In this document: piece after piece, positions 42,620 to 51,291 of the stretch | Layout of the letters: each line of letters starts with the position of its first letter | How positions within the stretch are numbered: the stretch's first letter is position 1 | From: Hyphomicrobiales bacterium | GTDB taxonomy: Bacteria; Pseudomonadota; Alphaproteobacteria; Rhizobiales; Rhizobiaceae | Direction: 5' to 3' | DNA: 64,000 nucleotides | Assembly (NCBI GenBank): GCA_900470155.1 | Contig: UBZT01000002.1 | Location: 1 to 64,000, forward strand | Made by a program: the position numbers and the translations under genes | The notes under the pieces: model-generated | What the model was told of the DNA's origin: nothing | Seen by the model: only the letters and a program-made list of their open reading frames with translations | Databases searched by the model: none

Positions 42620-44128
42620 TCAATCCTCCAGAACCGCGCCATCGATCGCGTTGGCCAGCCGCATGAAATCGGGGCCTTGGGCTCTATCCTCGGTCAGCGC
42701 TGCCACATGCTGGCGCACGAAGCCGTAGGTCGCATTCGTGCCTCGGCCGAGTTCACCAGAAACGCCGCGAAGGTCGACGGCCTGGGCCGAGGCAACAAGT
42801 TCGATTGCAACGAGGTAGCGAAGCCGACTGATGATGTCGGCTGTCTTGGCGAGCACGCGCGGCGCCATCGACGCCTGGTCCTCGACGCCGTCTGCGACCG
42901 GGATCGGTGTCAGCGAACACGGCGCCGCCAGATGACGGATGTCGCTCTCGAGCGCCGAGACTGTTTTCTGCACGGTGGCAAAACCGGTGCGGTTCTGGCC
43001 CATCGGAGTCAGAAAGCGCGGCAGATCGGACATGCCGGGCGACATGATCTTCATGGTGCGATAGGCGGTACCGGCAGCGCAATGCGCCATGGCCTGGCCG
43101 AGCCGCTCCCACGACAGCACGAAGGCCGTCAGGTCGAAATTGGCATGCGACAGGATCAGACCTTCCGAAGCCAGCACGACCGGATTGTCGCTGGAACTGT
43201 TCAGTTCTATCGATGTCGCTTCCTCGGCTTCGGCCATGGCATGCGACATCGCACCCCAGACCTGTGGCACGCAGCGGTAGCTCAGCGGATCCTGCAGGCG
43301 ACGTGCCGCGCCGTCAGCGAACAGGGAGCTGCCTGACAAAATGGTCCGTAGCCGCTCCGCAACGCCGCGTTGACCGAAGGCAGGCCGCACTGCCAGTGCG
43401 CGGTCGTCAAGCGCCGTCACATTCGCGCGAAACGCTTCGAAGTTGAGCGCAACTGCCCGTAGCGACCAGTCGAATAGCCGCTTGAGGTCATAGACAAGCA
43501 GGCATGCCTGAGCAACGGACAAGCTGTTGGCGACGACCAGGGCGTGGCCATCCTTTGGGCCAAGTTCGAGGGGCAGAAGGCCTGCTGCACTCAACGCTTC
43601 ATCGGCCGGCAGCACCTTGCCGCCGAATTCTGCCGTTCCAATACCAAGCAATGCAGTTCCCATCTGTGCCAAGGGCGCAAGGTCGGCCGCACCGATGGAG
43701 CCGAGCGCTGGTACGACGGGGTGGAAACCGGCATTGATGGCATCGATCAAACTCTTGAAGACACGGGGCGAGACACCGGAACCGCCTGCGGCCATGCCAG
43801 CCGCTCTCACCGCCATCATCGCCCTGACGATTTCGCGGGACAACGGTTCACCCACTCCAACCGCGCGGGCCTGGGGAACCCGGATCTGGAAAGCGACGAG
43901 ATCATCGGCAGCAAGGCGTGTGTCCGCACCCGCGCCAAGCCCGGTGGTCAGGCCATAGGCGGGAATATCCTGCGCCGCGTAGCGATCGACGACGGCGCGC
44001 GCTGCGATGATACCCTGCTCGACAGCCGGCGAAACCTCGATTCGGGCGTCATGACGCGCTACCGCCACGATGTCCGCGATCGTCACGGAGGACGGCTGCA
44101 GCGTTACTGTTTGAGCAGAACCGGTCAT
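42620..44128 (-). CDS. Histidine ammonia-lyase homologue lacking the MIO triad
   Basis: 502 aa, full HAL length. Family blocks: AYGLTTGLGAG (Tyr 58), GVGEPLSREIVRAMMAVRAAG, ELNSSSDNPVV and RTGFATVQKTVSALE. The cofactor loop that should read GSxGASGDLAPLA reads GSIGAADLAPLA (residues 143-154), confirmed on the DNA at 43674-43709: the Ser and one neighbour are gone, so the Ala-Ser-Gly MIO group cannot form. Other pocket positions also changed: SHA to QAR near 88, INGT to VVANS near 200, and QDPYSLRC to QDPLSYRC near 280. The gene is intact and first in the betaine-transporter cluster. Probably a lyase with a different leaving group. Confidence 0.82.
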   Translation of the reverse strand: MTGSAQTVTLQPSSVTIADIVAVARHDARIEVSPAVEQGIIAARAVVDRYAAQDIPAYGLTTGLGAGADTRLAADDLVAFQIRVPQARAVGVGEPLSREIVRAMMAVRAAGMAAGGSGVSPRVFKSLIDAINAGFHPVVPALGSIGAADLAPLAQMGTALLGIGTAEFGGKVLPADEALSAAGLLPLELGPKDGHALVVANSLSVAQACLLVYDLKRLFDWSLRAVALNFEAFRANVTALDDRALAVRPAFGQRGVAERLRTILSGSSLFADGAARRLQDPLSYRCVPQVWGAMSHAMAEAEEATSIELNSSSDNPVVLASEGLILSHANFDLTAFVLSWERLGQAMAHCAAGTAYRTMKIMSPGMSDLPRFLTPMGQNRTGFATVQKTVSALESDIRHLAAPCSLTPIPVADGVEDQASMAPRVLAKTADIISRLRYLVAIELVASAQAVDLRGVSGELGRGTNATYGFVRQHVAALTEDRAQGPDFMRLANAIDGAVLED

Positions 44129-44559
44129 GCAAACCTCCCCGAGCGGTTGTTCAGGATGGCTCCCTCACGTCGGGACGCGAAAGCGCGGAAGCGGCTGGTG
44201 ATCGCAATGGCGTTCGAAAAGACGAAGCGGCAATATCTGGAAGCAGAAGTTGTCACCCCATTGCGCAGCCGAGCAACAGCCATCCTGGCGGTCAAAACGC
44301 TCATTTTTTCCCCTGTGCTTATTTTGTTATCAGCAGACAAACACACGCATCAGCCCTTTAGAAGGGCCTATGATGTTGGCTCCGGGTGTATATATTTTGG
44401 GATATCCCACATTTGCGGGCGCGTAATATTGTATGCGCGCCTCACACTCGGGAAGTAAATAAAACTTTCTAAATCAACACTTTAATGAGGATTGTCATTC
44501 GGGAAAAAGCGAATGACAACACGATTTCCTGCCGCAAGCCAGGTTTACTGCCAGGCTGG
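44129..44559. other. Promoter region of the lyase-transporter cluster
   Basis: AT-rich stretch with a perfect 12-bp palindrome TGGGATATCCCA at 44398-44409 and a small hairpin GCCCTT-TAG-AAGGGC at 44353-44367. LysR-type T-N11-A boxes are possible at ATACAATATTA (minus strand). No coding frame. It separates the tandem-HTH LysR gene from the lyase-like gene, both on the minus strand. Confidence 0.5.
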
Positions 44560-45762
44560 TCAAGCCTCGGACCGAGCGTTCTTTTCTCCGTAACCCAGCT
44601 TCTCAAGCACTGTCAGCACCGCCCTGGCGGTCTGCCGGCTCGCGTCGTTCTTTGGATGAACCAGCCAATGCGGCAGGTTGTATTCGGGCGGCAACGGGAT
44701 TTGAGAGAGGCCGGAAGGCAGGTTGGCGACCGATTCCGACGGCATGATCGAAACGATGCCGTGTCGGAGCACGAGATTGAGAATGACCGGCATCGAATCC
44801 ACATCGGTGATGTTCAGGCCGTCGCGGGCTTCCTCGTTCATCACCGCTTCCATCAGTCCGTTGATGACCTGGCGCAGGCCACTCTTGGGACTCGGAAACG
44901 CAACGGTATTTTCGCACAGCACGCGCACGATGCCGTCGATACCCCGGGCGGATCCGATAATGTCGGACCGGCCTATGAGAGACAGAGGTGACCGGGCGAT
45001 CAGGTGCGACTCGAATTCAGCAGAAATGCGCACGCTGTTGAGCAGTACCGAGTTAAACTTGCCACTCTTCAGACCGGTAATAAGTTCCTCAGTGGTGTTG
45101 CTGGCTATAAACAGCGGTTGAAGCGGCTGGTCATCGATCCAGGCGGCGATCAGCGAGGCGAGCAGGGTCGCGACGAAGCTGTCGTGTCCCATCGGGATAA
45201 TGGAGCCAAGCCGGATGGTTGCCGCTTCGCGACGTGAGCGTCCGGCTGCCGCATGGGCGAGCTCGTGCCACGACGTCTCCAGTTCACGAACGACCTCTGC
45301 CAGCCGGCGTCCGGCCGGCGTAACGGTAGAGCCGTTGACCGTGCGATTGAGCAGCTTGCAGCCGAGCGTGGTCTCGATGTGGATGACCTGGCGCGCCAAC
45401 TGCGGCTGACCGATGCCGAGATGCATGGCAGCACGCCGGATGCTACCGATCTCAGCGACCTGGGTGAAGCGATGAAGCGCGGCAAGGCTGAGCGAGACAT
45501 CTTGGCTTCGCTGGTTGCCGACCGCGACGATCCGCTCAACCTGCTCGGCTAGAAGTCCGATCGCGGGCGACAACCGTTCCGCCTCCAGCGTCAGCACGAT
45601 GCCGTTACCTGCCTTGCGGATAAGAGGCACCGAAATCTCAGCTTCCATCCGCTCGACCGCCGCTGCGATGCTGGGGACGGGCTTTTCCATAAGACGCGCG
45701 GTGCCGCGTATGCTGCGGCCGGTCAGGACCTTGTGGGTGATCAGAAGTGTCGATGTATCCAT
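44560..45762 (-). CDS. LysR-family regulator with two N-terminal DNA-binding domains
   Basis: 400 aa, about 100 longer than usual. Residues about 5-70 resemble a LysR winged helix (SIRGTARLMEKPVPSIAAAVERMEAEISVPLIRK), and residues about 92-155 are a second clear one (LHRFTQVAEIGSIRRAAMHLG, then QPQLARQVIHIETTLGCKLLNR). The effector domain follows (IRLGSIIPMGHDSFVATLL). It lies directly upstream of the lyase-transporter cluster on the same strand and is the likely regulator of it. The first domain is more diverged and may be a dimerisation or second DNA-contact module. Confidence 0.8.
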   Translation of the reverse strand: MDTSTLLITHKVLTGRSIRGTARLMEKPVPSIAAAVERMEAEISVPLIRKAGNGIVLTLEAERLSPAIGLLAEQVERIVAVGNQRSQDVSLSLAALHRFTQVAEIGSIRRAAMHLGIGQPQLARQVIHIETTLGCKLLNRTVNGSTVTPAGRRLAEVVRELETSWHELAHAAAGRSRREAATIRLGSIIPMGHDSFVATLLASLIAAWIDDQPLQPLFIASNTTEELITGLKSGKFNSVLLNSVRISAEFESHLIARSPLSLIGRSDIIGSARGIDGIVRVLCENTVAFPSPKSGLRQVINGLMEAVMNEEARDGLNITDVDSMPVILNLVLRHGIVSIMPSESVANLPSGLSQIPLPPEYNLPHWLVHPKNDASRQTARAVLTVLEKLGYGEKNARSEA

Positions 45763-45827
45763 CGTTGTCAGTCTAACACTTCACCGAGACGCGCCGCAAA
45801 CACCGGGTGGCGGTCATCCGCACCACG

Positions 45828-46838
45828 TCACAGGGCGGGTATGAACAGCAATGCGATGGCGCTCAGGCAAGCCAGCGCCAGTATCGACAGGAAGCCAGCC
45901 GCCAGCACGCGGCCACCGGAGGCGAAGACCGTGCGCAGGTTCACCGATAGCCCGAGCGCGGCCATCGATATCCCGGTCAGGATCGTCGAGGCGTCCTTGG
46001 CGGCCTCGTGGAGGGTTTCCGGAACCAAGTCAAACGTGCGGGCAAGCATCAGGCAGAAGAAACCGGCGATGAACCACGGGATCATCTGCATGACGGAGAA
46101 CCGGCTTCGGCGGCGCATGCCGCTCCTCAGGCTGAGCGTGAAGATGACGGGACCCAGCATCAGCACGCGCATCAGCTTGACGATCGTGCCTATCTGGGCG
46201 CTGACCACACCGATCGGCGCGGTGGCAACGAGGACCTGCGGTACCGCATAGACCGTCATGCCGGCAATCACGCCGTATTGCCATTGCGTCAGGTGAAAGG
46301 CTGTGAACGCCAGCGGCAGCATGAGCACGACCAGCACACCGAGCGCCGCCGTGAAAGCGATCGCGGATGCGACATCCTCCGGCTTCGCATCGATGACCGG
46401 GGCCGCGGCAACGATCGCTGAGTTGCCGCATATCGAATTGCCGCAGGCGACCAGCATGGCGAGCCGGTCGGTCAGACCGAGCGCTCTCGCAATGCCATAG
46501 CTGGCCAGCAAAGACAGCGGGACCGCGGCCGCAACAATGCCGATCATCGTCGTGCCGACGCTGGCGATGGTCGCCAGATTGATCGTCACGCCGAGCAGCA
46601 CGATCGCCAATTCCAGGATGAACTTGGAAGAAAAATCTATACCGTCCTGGAGGATCGACGGCAATCCGAACAGGGTGTTTGCCAATGTGCCGAGTATGAC
46701 CGCGAGCACGAGGCTGTCGAGCCAGACGAAGCCATTGGCTTTCATTTCCATGGCAGCGAGAACATGCGCGAGAACCGATATGGCGATGCTCGCGAGAAGT
46801 CCGGGCAAAATCCGCTTCAAAACGCTCAAGCAAAACAT
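45828..46838 (-). CDS. YeiH/PSE-family putative sulfate exporter
   Basis: 336 aa with about ten transmembrane helices. The family motif ACGNSICGNSAIVAAAPVI is present near residue 135, and the helix pattern fits UPF0324. It is divergent from a LysR gene, the same arrangement as yeiH-yeiE in enterobacteria. Members have been linked to sulfite or sulfate and to organosulfur export, so a role in disposing of sulfur released by neighbouring catabolism is conceivable. Substrate not proven. Confidence 0.85.
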   Translation of the reverse strand: MFCLSVLKRILPGLLASIAISVLAHVLAAMEMKANGFVWLDSLVLAVILGTLANTLFGLPSILQDGIDFSSKFILELAIVLLGVTINLATIASVGTTMIGIVAAAVPLSLLASYGIARALGLTDRLAMLVACGNSICGNSAIVAAAPVIDAKPEDVASAIAFTAALGVLVVLMLPLAFTAFHLTQWQYGVIAGMTVYAVPQVLVATAPIGVVSAQIGTIVKLMRVLMLGPVIFTLSLRSGMRRRSRFSVMQMIPWFIAGFFCLMLARTFDLVPETLHEAAKDASTILTGISMAALGLSVNLRTVFASGGRVLAAGFLSILALACLSAIALLFIPAL

Positions 46839-46939
46839 GAAATACTCCCGAATATCTAAATCAGGGAATATTCTTCCATTTAGTTCGAATCAATCGCATA
46901 ATAATTGACATTTCATGCAGTTCAATTTCATGATTTGGC

Positions 46940-47830
46940 ATGACCTTCGAACAGCTCTCCATTTTCATCGCCGTAGCCGAGCGCGAGCATCTCACCAAGG
47001 CGGCCGGCTTTCTCGGTCTCACGCCGTCCGCCGTCAGCGCCTCGATCAGGGCGCTGGAGGCGCATTACAACGTCAGGCTCTTCGACCGCGTCGGCAGGGG
47101 TATCGAACTGACCCGAGACGGGGAGGTATTTCTGCGCGAGGCCCGCGAGACCGTCGCACGGGCGAAAGCTGCCCAGTCTGTGCTTGCCGAACTCGGTGGC
47201 TTGAAGACCGGCAAGCTCGACGTTCAGGCGAGCCAGACGATCGCCAACTACTGGCTGCCCCAGCGTTTACTGAGCTTCAAGAACGAATATCCCGGCATCG
47301 ACGTGCATCTGAAAGATGGAAACACGGCAACCGTCGCGGCGGCCGTGCTGGAAGGTGCCGCAGAACTCGGCTTCATAGAGGGCAATATCGATGAGCCTGC
47401 ACTCAGCTCCGCCTCGGTCGCCATCGACAGGCTGGTCATCGCCGCCGCCACCGGATCAAAGGCGGCCATGGACCGGGATGCGTCCTCAGAGTTGGACCTC
47501 ACCCGGCTGAAATGGATTCTTCGCGAGCCGGGCTCCGGCACCCGCGCGGTTTTCGAACGCGAACTCAGGTCGCGTTCGATCGATCCCGCCCGCTTGGATG
47601 TCCTGCTGATCCTGCCATCGAACGAAGGTGTTTTAAATGCGGTTCGCGGCAGCGAGGCGGTCACCGCGATTTCGGGATCTGTGGCAGCGCCGTTTGTGGA
47701 ACAGGGACAACTCGTCCTGCTCGACGCTGAAGTGACTTCACGCCAGTTCACTATCCTTCGGCACAAGGAGCGCCGCCTCTCCGCAGCGGCCAAGGCGTTC
47801 GAGGTGCTGTGCCGGAGCCCTGCAGAGTAG
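46940..47830 (+). CDS. LysR-family regulator (YeiE-like)
   Basis: 296 aa. Winged helix with LSIFIAVAEREHLTKAAGFLGLT and SAVSASIRALEAHYNVRLFDRVGRG; effector domain from about residue 92 (LDVQASQTIANYWLPQRLLSF). The CysB/CbbR/YeiE branch of LysR fits the divergent YeiH gene. The 101-bp gap contains GAATAT...GAATATTC repeats that may be its site. Confidence 0.85.
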   Translation: MTFEQLSIFIAVAEREHLTKAAGFLGLTPSAVSASIRALEAHYNVRLFDRVGRGIELTRDGEVFLREARETVARAKAAQSVLAELGGLKTGKLDVQASQTIANYWLPQRLLSFKNEYPGIDVHLKDGNTATVAAAVLEGAAELGFIEGNIDEPALSSASVAIDRLVIAAATGSKAAMDRDASSELDLTRLKWILREPGSGTRAVFERELRSRSIDPARLDVLLILPSNEGVLNAVRGSEAVTAISGSVAAPFVEQGQLVLLDAEVTSRQFTILRHKERRLSAAAKAFEVLCRSPAE

Positions 47831-47923
47831 CTTTCTTCGCCATAGTGCTTGGCTTGGAAGCGGACAAACATCCGCTGGCAAAATCGCGGCGACACTCAGC
47901 AGTCGAAGGTCTGGCGCTCGACG

Positions 47924-48190
47924 CTAAGCAGTCCAGTCTTCGACCCGCAAACCGGGCACCCGGTCAAATTCACGACGCTTATTTGTCACAACAATGAGCC
48001 CTCGCGAGCGAGCGTGTCCTGCGATCAACTGGTCACAGGGTCCGATCGGAGTTCCGCTGCGGGCCAATTCGGCACGCAATTGACCTGTATGGCTGGCTGC
48101 CATTTCTTCGTACGGCAGCACCTCGAGGCGCGCGGCTCGGCTTTAATCGCCGACGAAAGGACGTTTCAATTTGGAGCGACTCTGGCCGCG
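47924..48190 (-). pseudogene. Decayed VapC-type PIN-domain toxin
   Basis: The last 65 codons (from GTG 48121) read VLPYEEMAASHTGQLRAELA, then GTPIGPCDQLIAGHARS and VVTNKRREFDRVPGLRVEDW, the C-terminal half of a PIN-domain RNase with its conserved Asp residues. Upstream in the same frame RSKLKRPFVGD is followed by an in-frame TAA at 48143-48145 and then by the toxin text, so the N-terminal half is broken. No antitoxin gene is adjacent. A remnant of a toxin-antitoxin module. Confidence 0.65.
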
Positions 48191-48368
48191 CACCGCCATC
48201 ATCCATCGACGCCGGCAAAGCCGGAGCAAGTCTCTTTATGTTTGACTTTGAACAGTCAGAGATCGTTCAATTTTCCGAGACGCCGTTTTCGCCACCTTTA
48301 CTTTTCTGTCTTTAACGACGCTTATTGACCCGAAGGCGCTCGGGTAGTGTGCACTTGGCGGAGTAAAA

Positions 48369-49061
48369 ATGGGCTTCACATTCTTCGTTGCCGCAATCGG
48401 CTTCGGCCTGCGCATTCATGCGGATGGACTGTTTCTCGATCAGCTTCGGAGTTGCGATCCAGAGGCTCTTCGCCTTCTCGTCGAGCGTCACCATGCTGCC
48501 CTGGTCGGCCTGGCACAGACCATTGTCAAGAACCGGGCGACAGCTGAAGATGTGGCTCAGGAGACCTGGCTTTCGGTGATTGCGAACATCTCCAGGTTTG
48601 AAGGCAAGGCGGCCCTGTCGACCTGGATCATCGCTATTCTGCTCAACAAGGCCAAGACCTTTGCCAAGCGCGAAGGACGTTATGCCCCGCTCGCTCAGGA
48701 AGACGATCATGGCGACGAGAACGATGCTGTGTCGCCATCTCGTTTCGATGCGACAGGGCACTGGACGGACGCACCTCGATCTTTTGACGGCCTGAACCCA
48801 GAGCGGATTTTTGCCGGGCGACAGTTGTGGAACCATGTTCGCGAGATGATCGATCGGCTTCCGCCGGCGCAGAAGGCGGTTCTCCTCATGCGGGATGTCG
48901 AGGGTCACGATGCGGCGAAAACCTGCGAGCTTCTTGAGCTCAGCCCGGAGAACCAGCGCGTCATGCTCCACCGCGCCCGCACCCGTATCCGCAACGAGAT
49001 CGAAACCTTGCTTCTGGGAAAGAATGCGGGGCATCACGCAAGCGTGAAAGGAATGCTGTAA
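48369..49061 (+). CDS. ECF-family RNA polymerase sigma factor
   Basis: 230 aa. Region 2 at about residues 35-100 (LVERHHAALVGLAQTIVKNRATAEDVAQETWLSVI in blocks, then FEGKAALSTWIIAILLNKAKTF) and region 4 at about 165-220 (LPPAQKAVLLMRDVEGHDAAKTCELLELSPENQRVMLHRARTRIR in blocks). GGAG lies five bases before ATG 48369. Followed by a zinc-finger anti-sigma gene and a TPR gene, a common ECF arrangement. It is not the EcfG general-stress factor. Confidence 0.88.
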   Translation: MGFTFFVAAIGFGLRIHADGLFLDQLRSCDPEALRLLVERHHAALVGLAQTIVKNRATAEDVAQETWLSVIANISRFEGKAALSTWIIAILLNKAKTFAKREGRYAPLAQEDDHGDENDAVSPSRFDATGHWTDAPRSFDGLNPERIFAGRQLWNHVREMIDRLPPAQKAVLLMRDVEGHDAAKTCELLELSPENQRVMLHRARTRIRNEIETLLLGKNAGHHASVKGML

Positions 49062-49127
49062 CGTTCCCGGCAAAGCCAAGTCTTACGGGCAGAACCCGAC
49101 CGGGTTTAGACCAAGAGGTGAACGGCA

Positions 49128-49379
49128 TTGCTAAGTTGCAGAGAAATTCCAGACATTGCCAGCGACTATATCAATCGCGAGGGTTCGAGGCGGACCCGGA
49201 TGATGATGTCGCTTCATCTGGCGCAATGCAAAGACTGCAGGACCTATGTTCGCGGCCTGAAAATTACCAGGAGCCTGATCTCCGAGAGTATTCGGGAGCC
49301 CGTGGCCGACGAACTCCTGCAAAAGCTTGGTCTCACAAATCCGGATCGTGATGGTTCTTTCAAGGAGCCGAACGAATGA
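49128..49379 (+). CDS. Zinc-finger anti-sigma factor
   Basis: 83 aa. Cysteine in LSCREIPDIASDYI plus the HxxxCxxC pattern SLHLAQCKDCRTYV form a ZAS/putative zinc-finger domain that binds ECF sigma region 4. TTG 49128 is the start, with AGAGGTG eight bases upstream. Its end overlaps the TPR gene by ATGA. Release of the sigma factor probably responds to redox or metal signals. Confidence 0.8.
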   Translation: MLSCREIPDIASDYINREGSRRTRMMMSLHLAQCKDCRTYVRGLKITRSLISESIREPVADELLQKLGLTNPDRDGSFKEPNE

Positions 49380-50692
49380 GATTAGCTGCCTATAATTTTT
49401 CGACGAGCACGGTGAGCTCTGAAGCTGAAACGGCTTTCGAGGCGGCGGTTCATGGTCTGGCCGCCCATAGCCCAAACACGGGGGTGGCACTCCAGTCGAC
49501 CCTCTCGGCAGATCCCGACCACGTCGCGGCGCTGGCGCTCAAGGGCTTTGCGAACCTCATTCTCGCGCGGTCCGAACTGACAACACCGGCGGCGGAAGCA
49601 CTGGCTGCGGCGCGAAGGGCCATGGCTTATCGCGACGGCGGAACTCGGGACGAGCAGGTCCTGGTGCATGCGCTGGCGGCGGCCGTGAACGGCTCGTTTG
49701 CGACAGCCGCCCACCGGCTCGACGAAGGCTTTGCCGAACGGCCGGCGACCTTCCTCCCGTTCAAGATATCGCATGCCCTGCGCTTCATGCTGGGGGATGC
49801 CAAGGGAATGCTCTCGGCGAGCAACCGGGTGATGGAAGTCTGGAGCGAAGAACTGCCGGCTGCCGGATTCCTGCTTGGTTGCCACGCGTTTGCACTGGAG
49901 GAGCACGGCTTTTACCAAGCTGCCGAAGCGGCCGGACAACGCGCCGTTCGCCTGCAGCCGGATGATGCCTGGGGCCTGCATGCCGTGTCGCATGTCCACG
50001 AGATGCGGGGCGATACCGCAGCCGGCATTACCTGGCTCGAAGAGGGCCGCAGTTCCTGGTCGCGCTGCAACAACTTTGCCTTCCACATGGCCTGGCATCT
50101 GGCGCTCCTCCATCTGGAGCGCGGCGATCACGAACAGGTCCTGAAGATCTACGACGAGGAAGTGCGCCCGCAGCAGACGGACGATTTCCGCGACATGGCG
50201 AACGCCGTCTCGCTCCTGTGGCGCCTCAACCAGACGGGTGTGGACGTGGGATCCCGATGGGCGGACCTTGCAGAGATTGCGCTGAAGAGGAGGCACGATA
50301 CGACGCTGGTATTTGCCTCGCTGCATACACTGGCCGCTCTTGTTGCCATCGGCGAGTACACCGGGGTGCGTGATATCCTCAGCGGGCTGGAGCGCAAGGC
50401 CGCCGGCAACGGCGATCAAGCTCAGGTTGCCGCCCAGGTTGGACTGCCTCTTGCCCGCATCATCGCGGGCATGAGCACGGCGGCTGATCGGCAGATGCTG
50501 GATCAGCTCGTTCTCAACATCCCGATGATCGGTGGCAGCAATGCGCAGCGTGATTTCTTCCTTCTCGCGGTGGCCAAGGCTGCGGGCACGAATGGTGACA
50601 GCGCGGGGCTCTCTCGGATCCGCGCCGTGCGCGGCCGGCTACGGGCCGAAGATCGACTGCTCGGTTCGATCGAAATGCACAGCGCACTCTGA
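49376..50692 (+). CDS. TPR-repeat protein (TTC38-like)
   Basis: 438 aa of alpha-helical tetratricopeptide-type repeats throughout, for example HVAALALKGFANLILARSE and AGFLLGCHAFALEEHGFYQAAEAAGQRAV (in blocks), the latter typical of the TTC38 family. No signal peptide, no catalytic motif. AAGGAG lies before ATG 49376. Co-transcribed with the ECF sigma and anti-sigma genes, so it may be part of the signalling output. Function in bacteria unknown. Confidence 0.75.
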   Translation: MRLAAYNFSTSTVSSEAETAFEAAVHGLAAHSPNTGVALQSTLSADPDHVAALALKGFANLILARSELTTPAAEALAAARRAMAYRDGGTRDEQVLVHALAAAVNGSFATAAHRLDEGFAERPATFLPFKISHALRFMLGDAKGMLSASNRVMEVWSEELPAAGFLLGCHAFALEEHGFYQAAEAAGQRAVRLQPDDAWGLHAVSHVHEMRGDTAAGITWLEEGRSSWSRCNNFAFHMAWHLALLHLERGDHEQVLKIYDEEVRPQQTDDFRDMANAVSLLWRLNQTGVDVGSRWADLAEIALKRRHDTTLVFASLHTLAALVAIGEYTGVRDILSGLERKAAGNGDQAQVAAQVGLPLARIIAGMSTAADRQMLDQLVLNIPMIGGSNAQRDFFLLAVAKAAGTNGDSAGLSRIRAVRGRLRAEDRLLGSIEMHSAL

Positions 50693-50737
50693 TCTTTCCA
50701 ATTTTCACCCTATCGACGTTCAACCAAGGGAACGACA

Positions 50738-51220
50738 ATGACCATGATCGAGACACACCACGCGCCTCTCTTTCCGCCGATCTCGGGGCGACTTGTCGCC
50801 ACCATCGTCATCGCGGGACTGGCTGCAGACATCACGTGGGAATTCTGGGCGAGAGCGATAACACCGCTCCTTGTCGGCGGAGCACTCGAACCGGCGGCAC
50901 TCGTTCAAAGCGTCTTTGGTTTCCAGAACCGTCTTGCGGGTGAGATCATCCACGCCATCGTCGGAATCATTTTTTATCCGATCGGCTATCTGTTCATCGC
51001 GCGACCGCTCCAGCGGATGATTGTCCCCCGCCTGCCCCTTTTCCTGACCGGGCTCGGTTTCGGGACCGGCTTATGGATCTTCGCGCTTTATGTGATGGCG
51101 CACCTTATCGCAGGCCTGCCCGCCTTCCTCGGCTTCATTCCCTTAACCTGGGCGTCTCTCGTGGGCCATTGGCTCTTCGGTCTGGTCGTTGCCTATGTGG
51201 TCTGGTTTCGTGAGCGCTGA
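50738..51220 (+). CDS. Conserved four-helix membrane protein, unknown function
   Basis: 160 aa with about four hydrophobic segments near residues 20-37, 65-88, 98-120 and 128-155, and short polar loops. No known domain is recognised. GGGAA precedes ATG 50738. It follows the TPR gene by 45 bp and is probably the last member of the ECF operon; it may be the membrane target of that sigma factor. Confidence 0.65.
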   Translation: MTMIETHHAPLFPPISGRLVATIVIAGLAADITWEFWARAITPLLVGGALEPAALVQSVFGFQNRLAGEIIHAIVGIIFYPIGYLFIARPLQRMIVPRLPLFLTGLGFGTGLWIFALYVMAHLIAGLPAFLGFIPLTWASLVGHWLFGLVVAYVVWFRER

Positions 51221-51291
51221 GCCTCGTGCAAGGGCAAGATCTTGAGACAGGAGATTTCGCACACCGTTTCGGCGGTGTGCCAAATTGCGCT

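Noticed and set aside
42620..44128. Ordinary hutH of histidine degradation
   Set aside because: No hutU, hutI or hutG nearby, and the MIO triad is missing.
44353..44367. GCCCTT-TAG-AAGGGC as a terminator of the LysR transcript
   Set aside because: Stem is only 6 bp and is not followed by a T-run on the minus strand.
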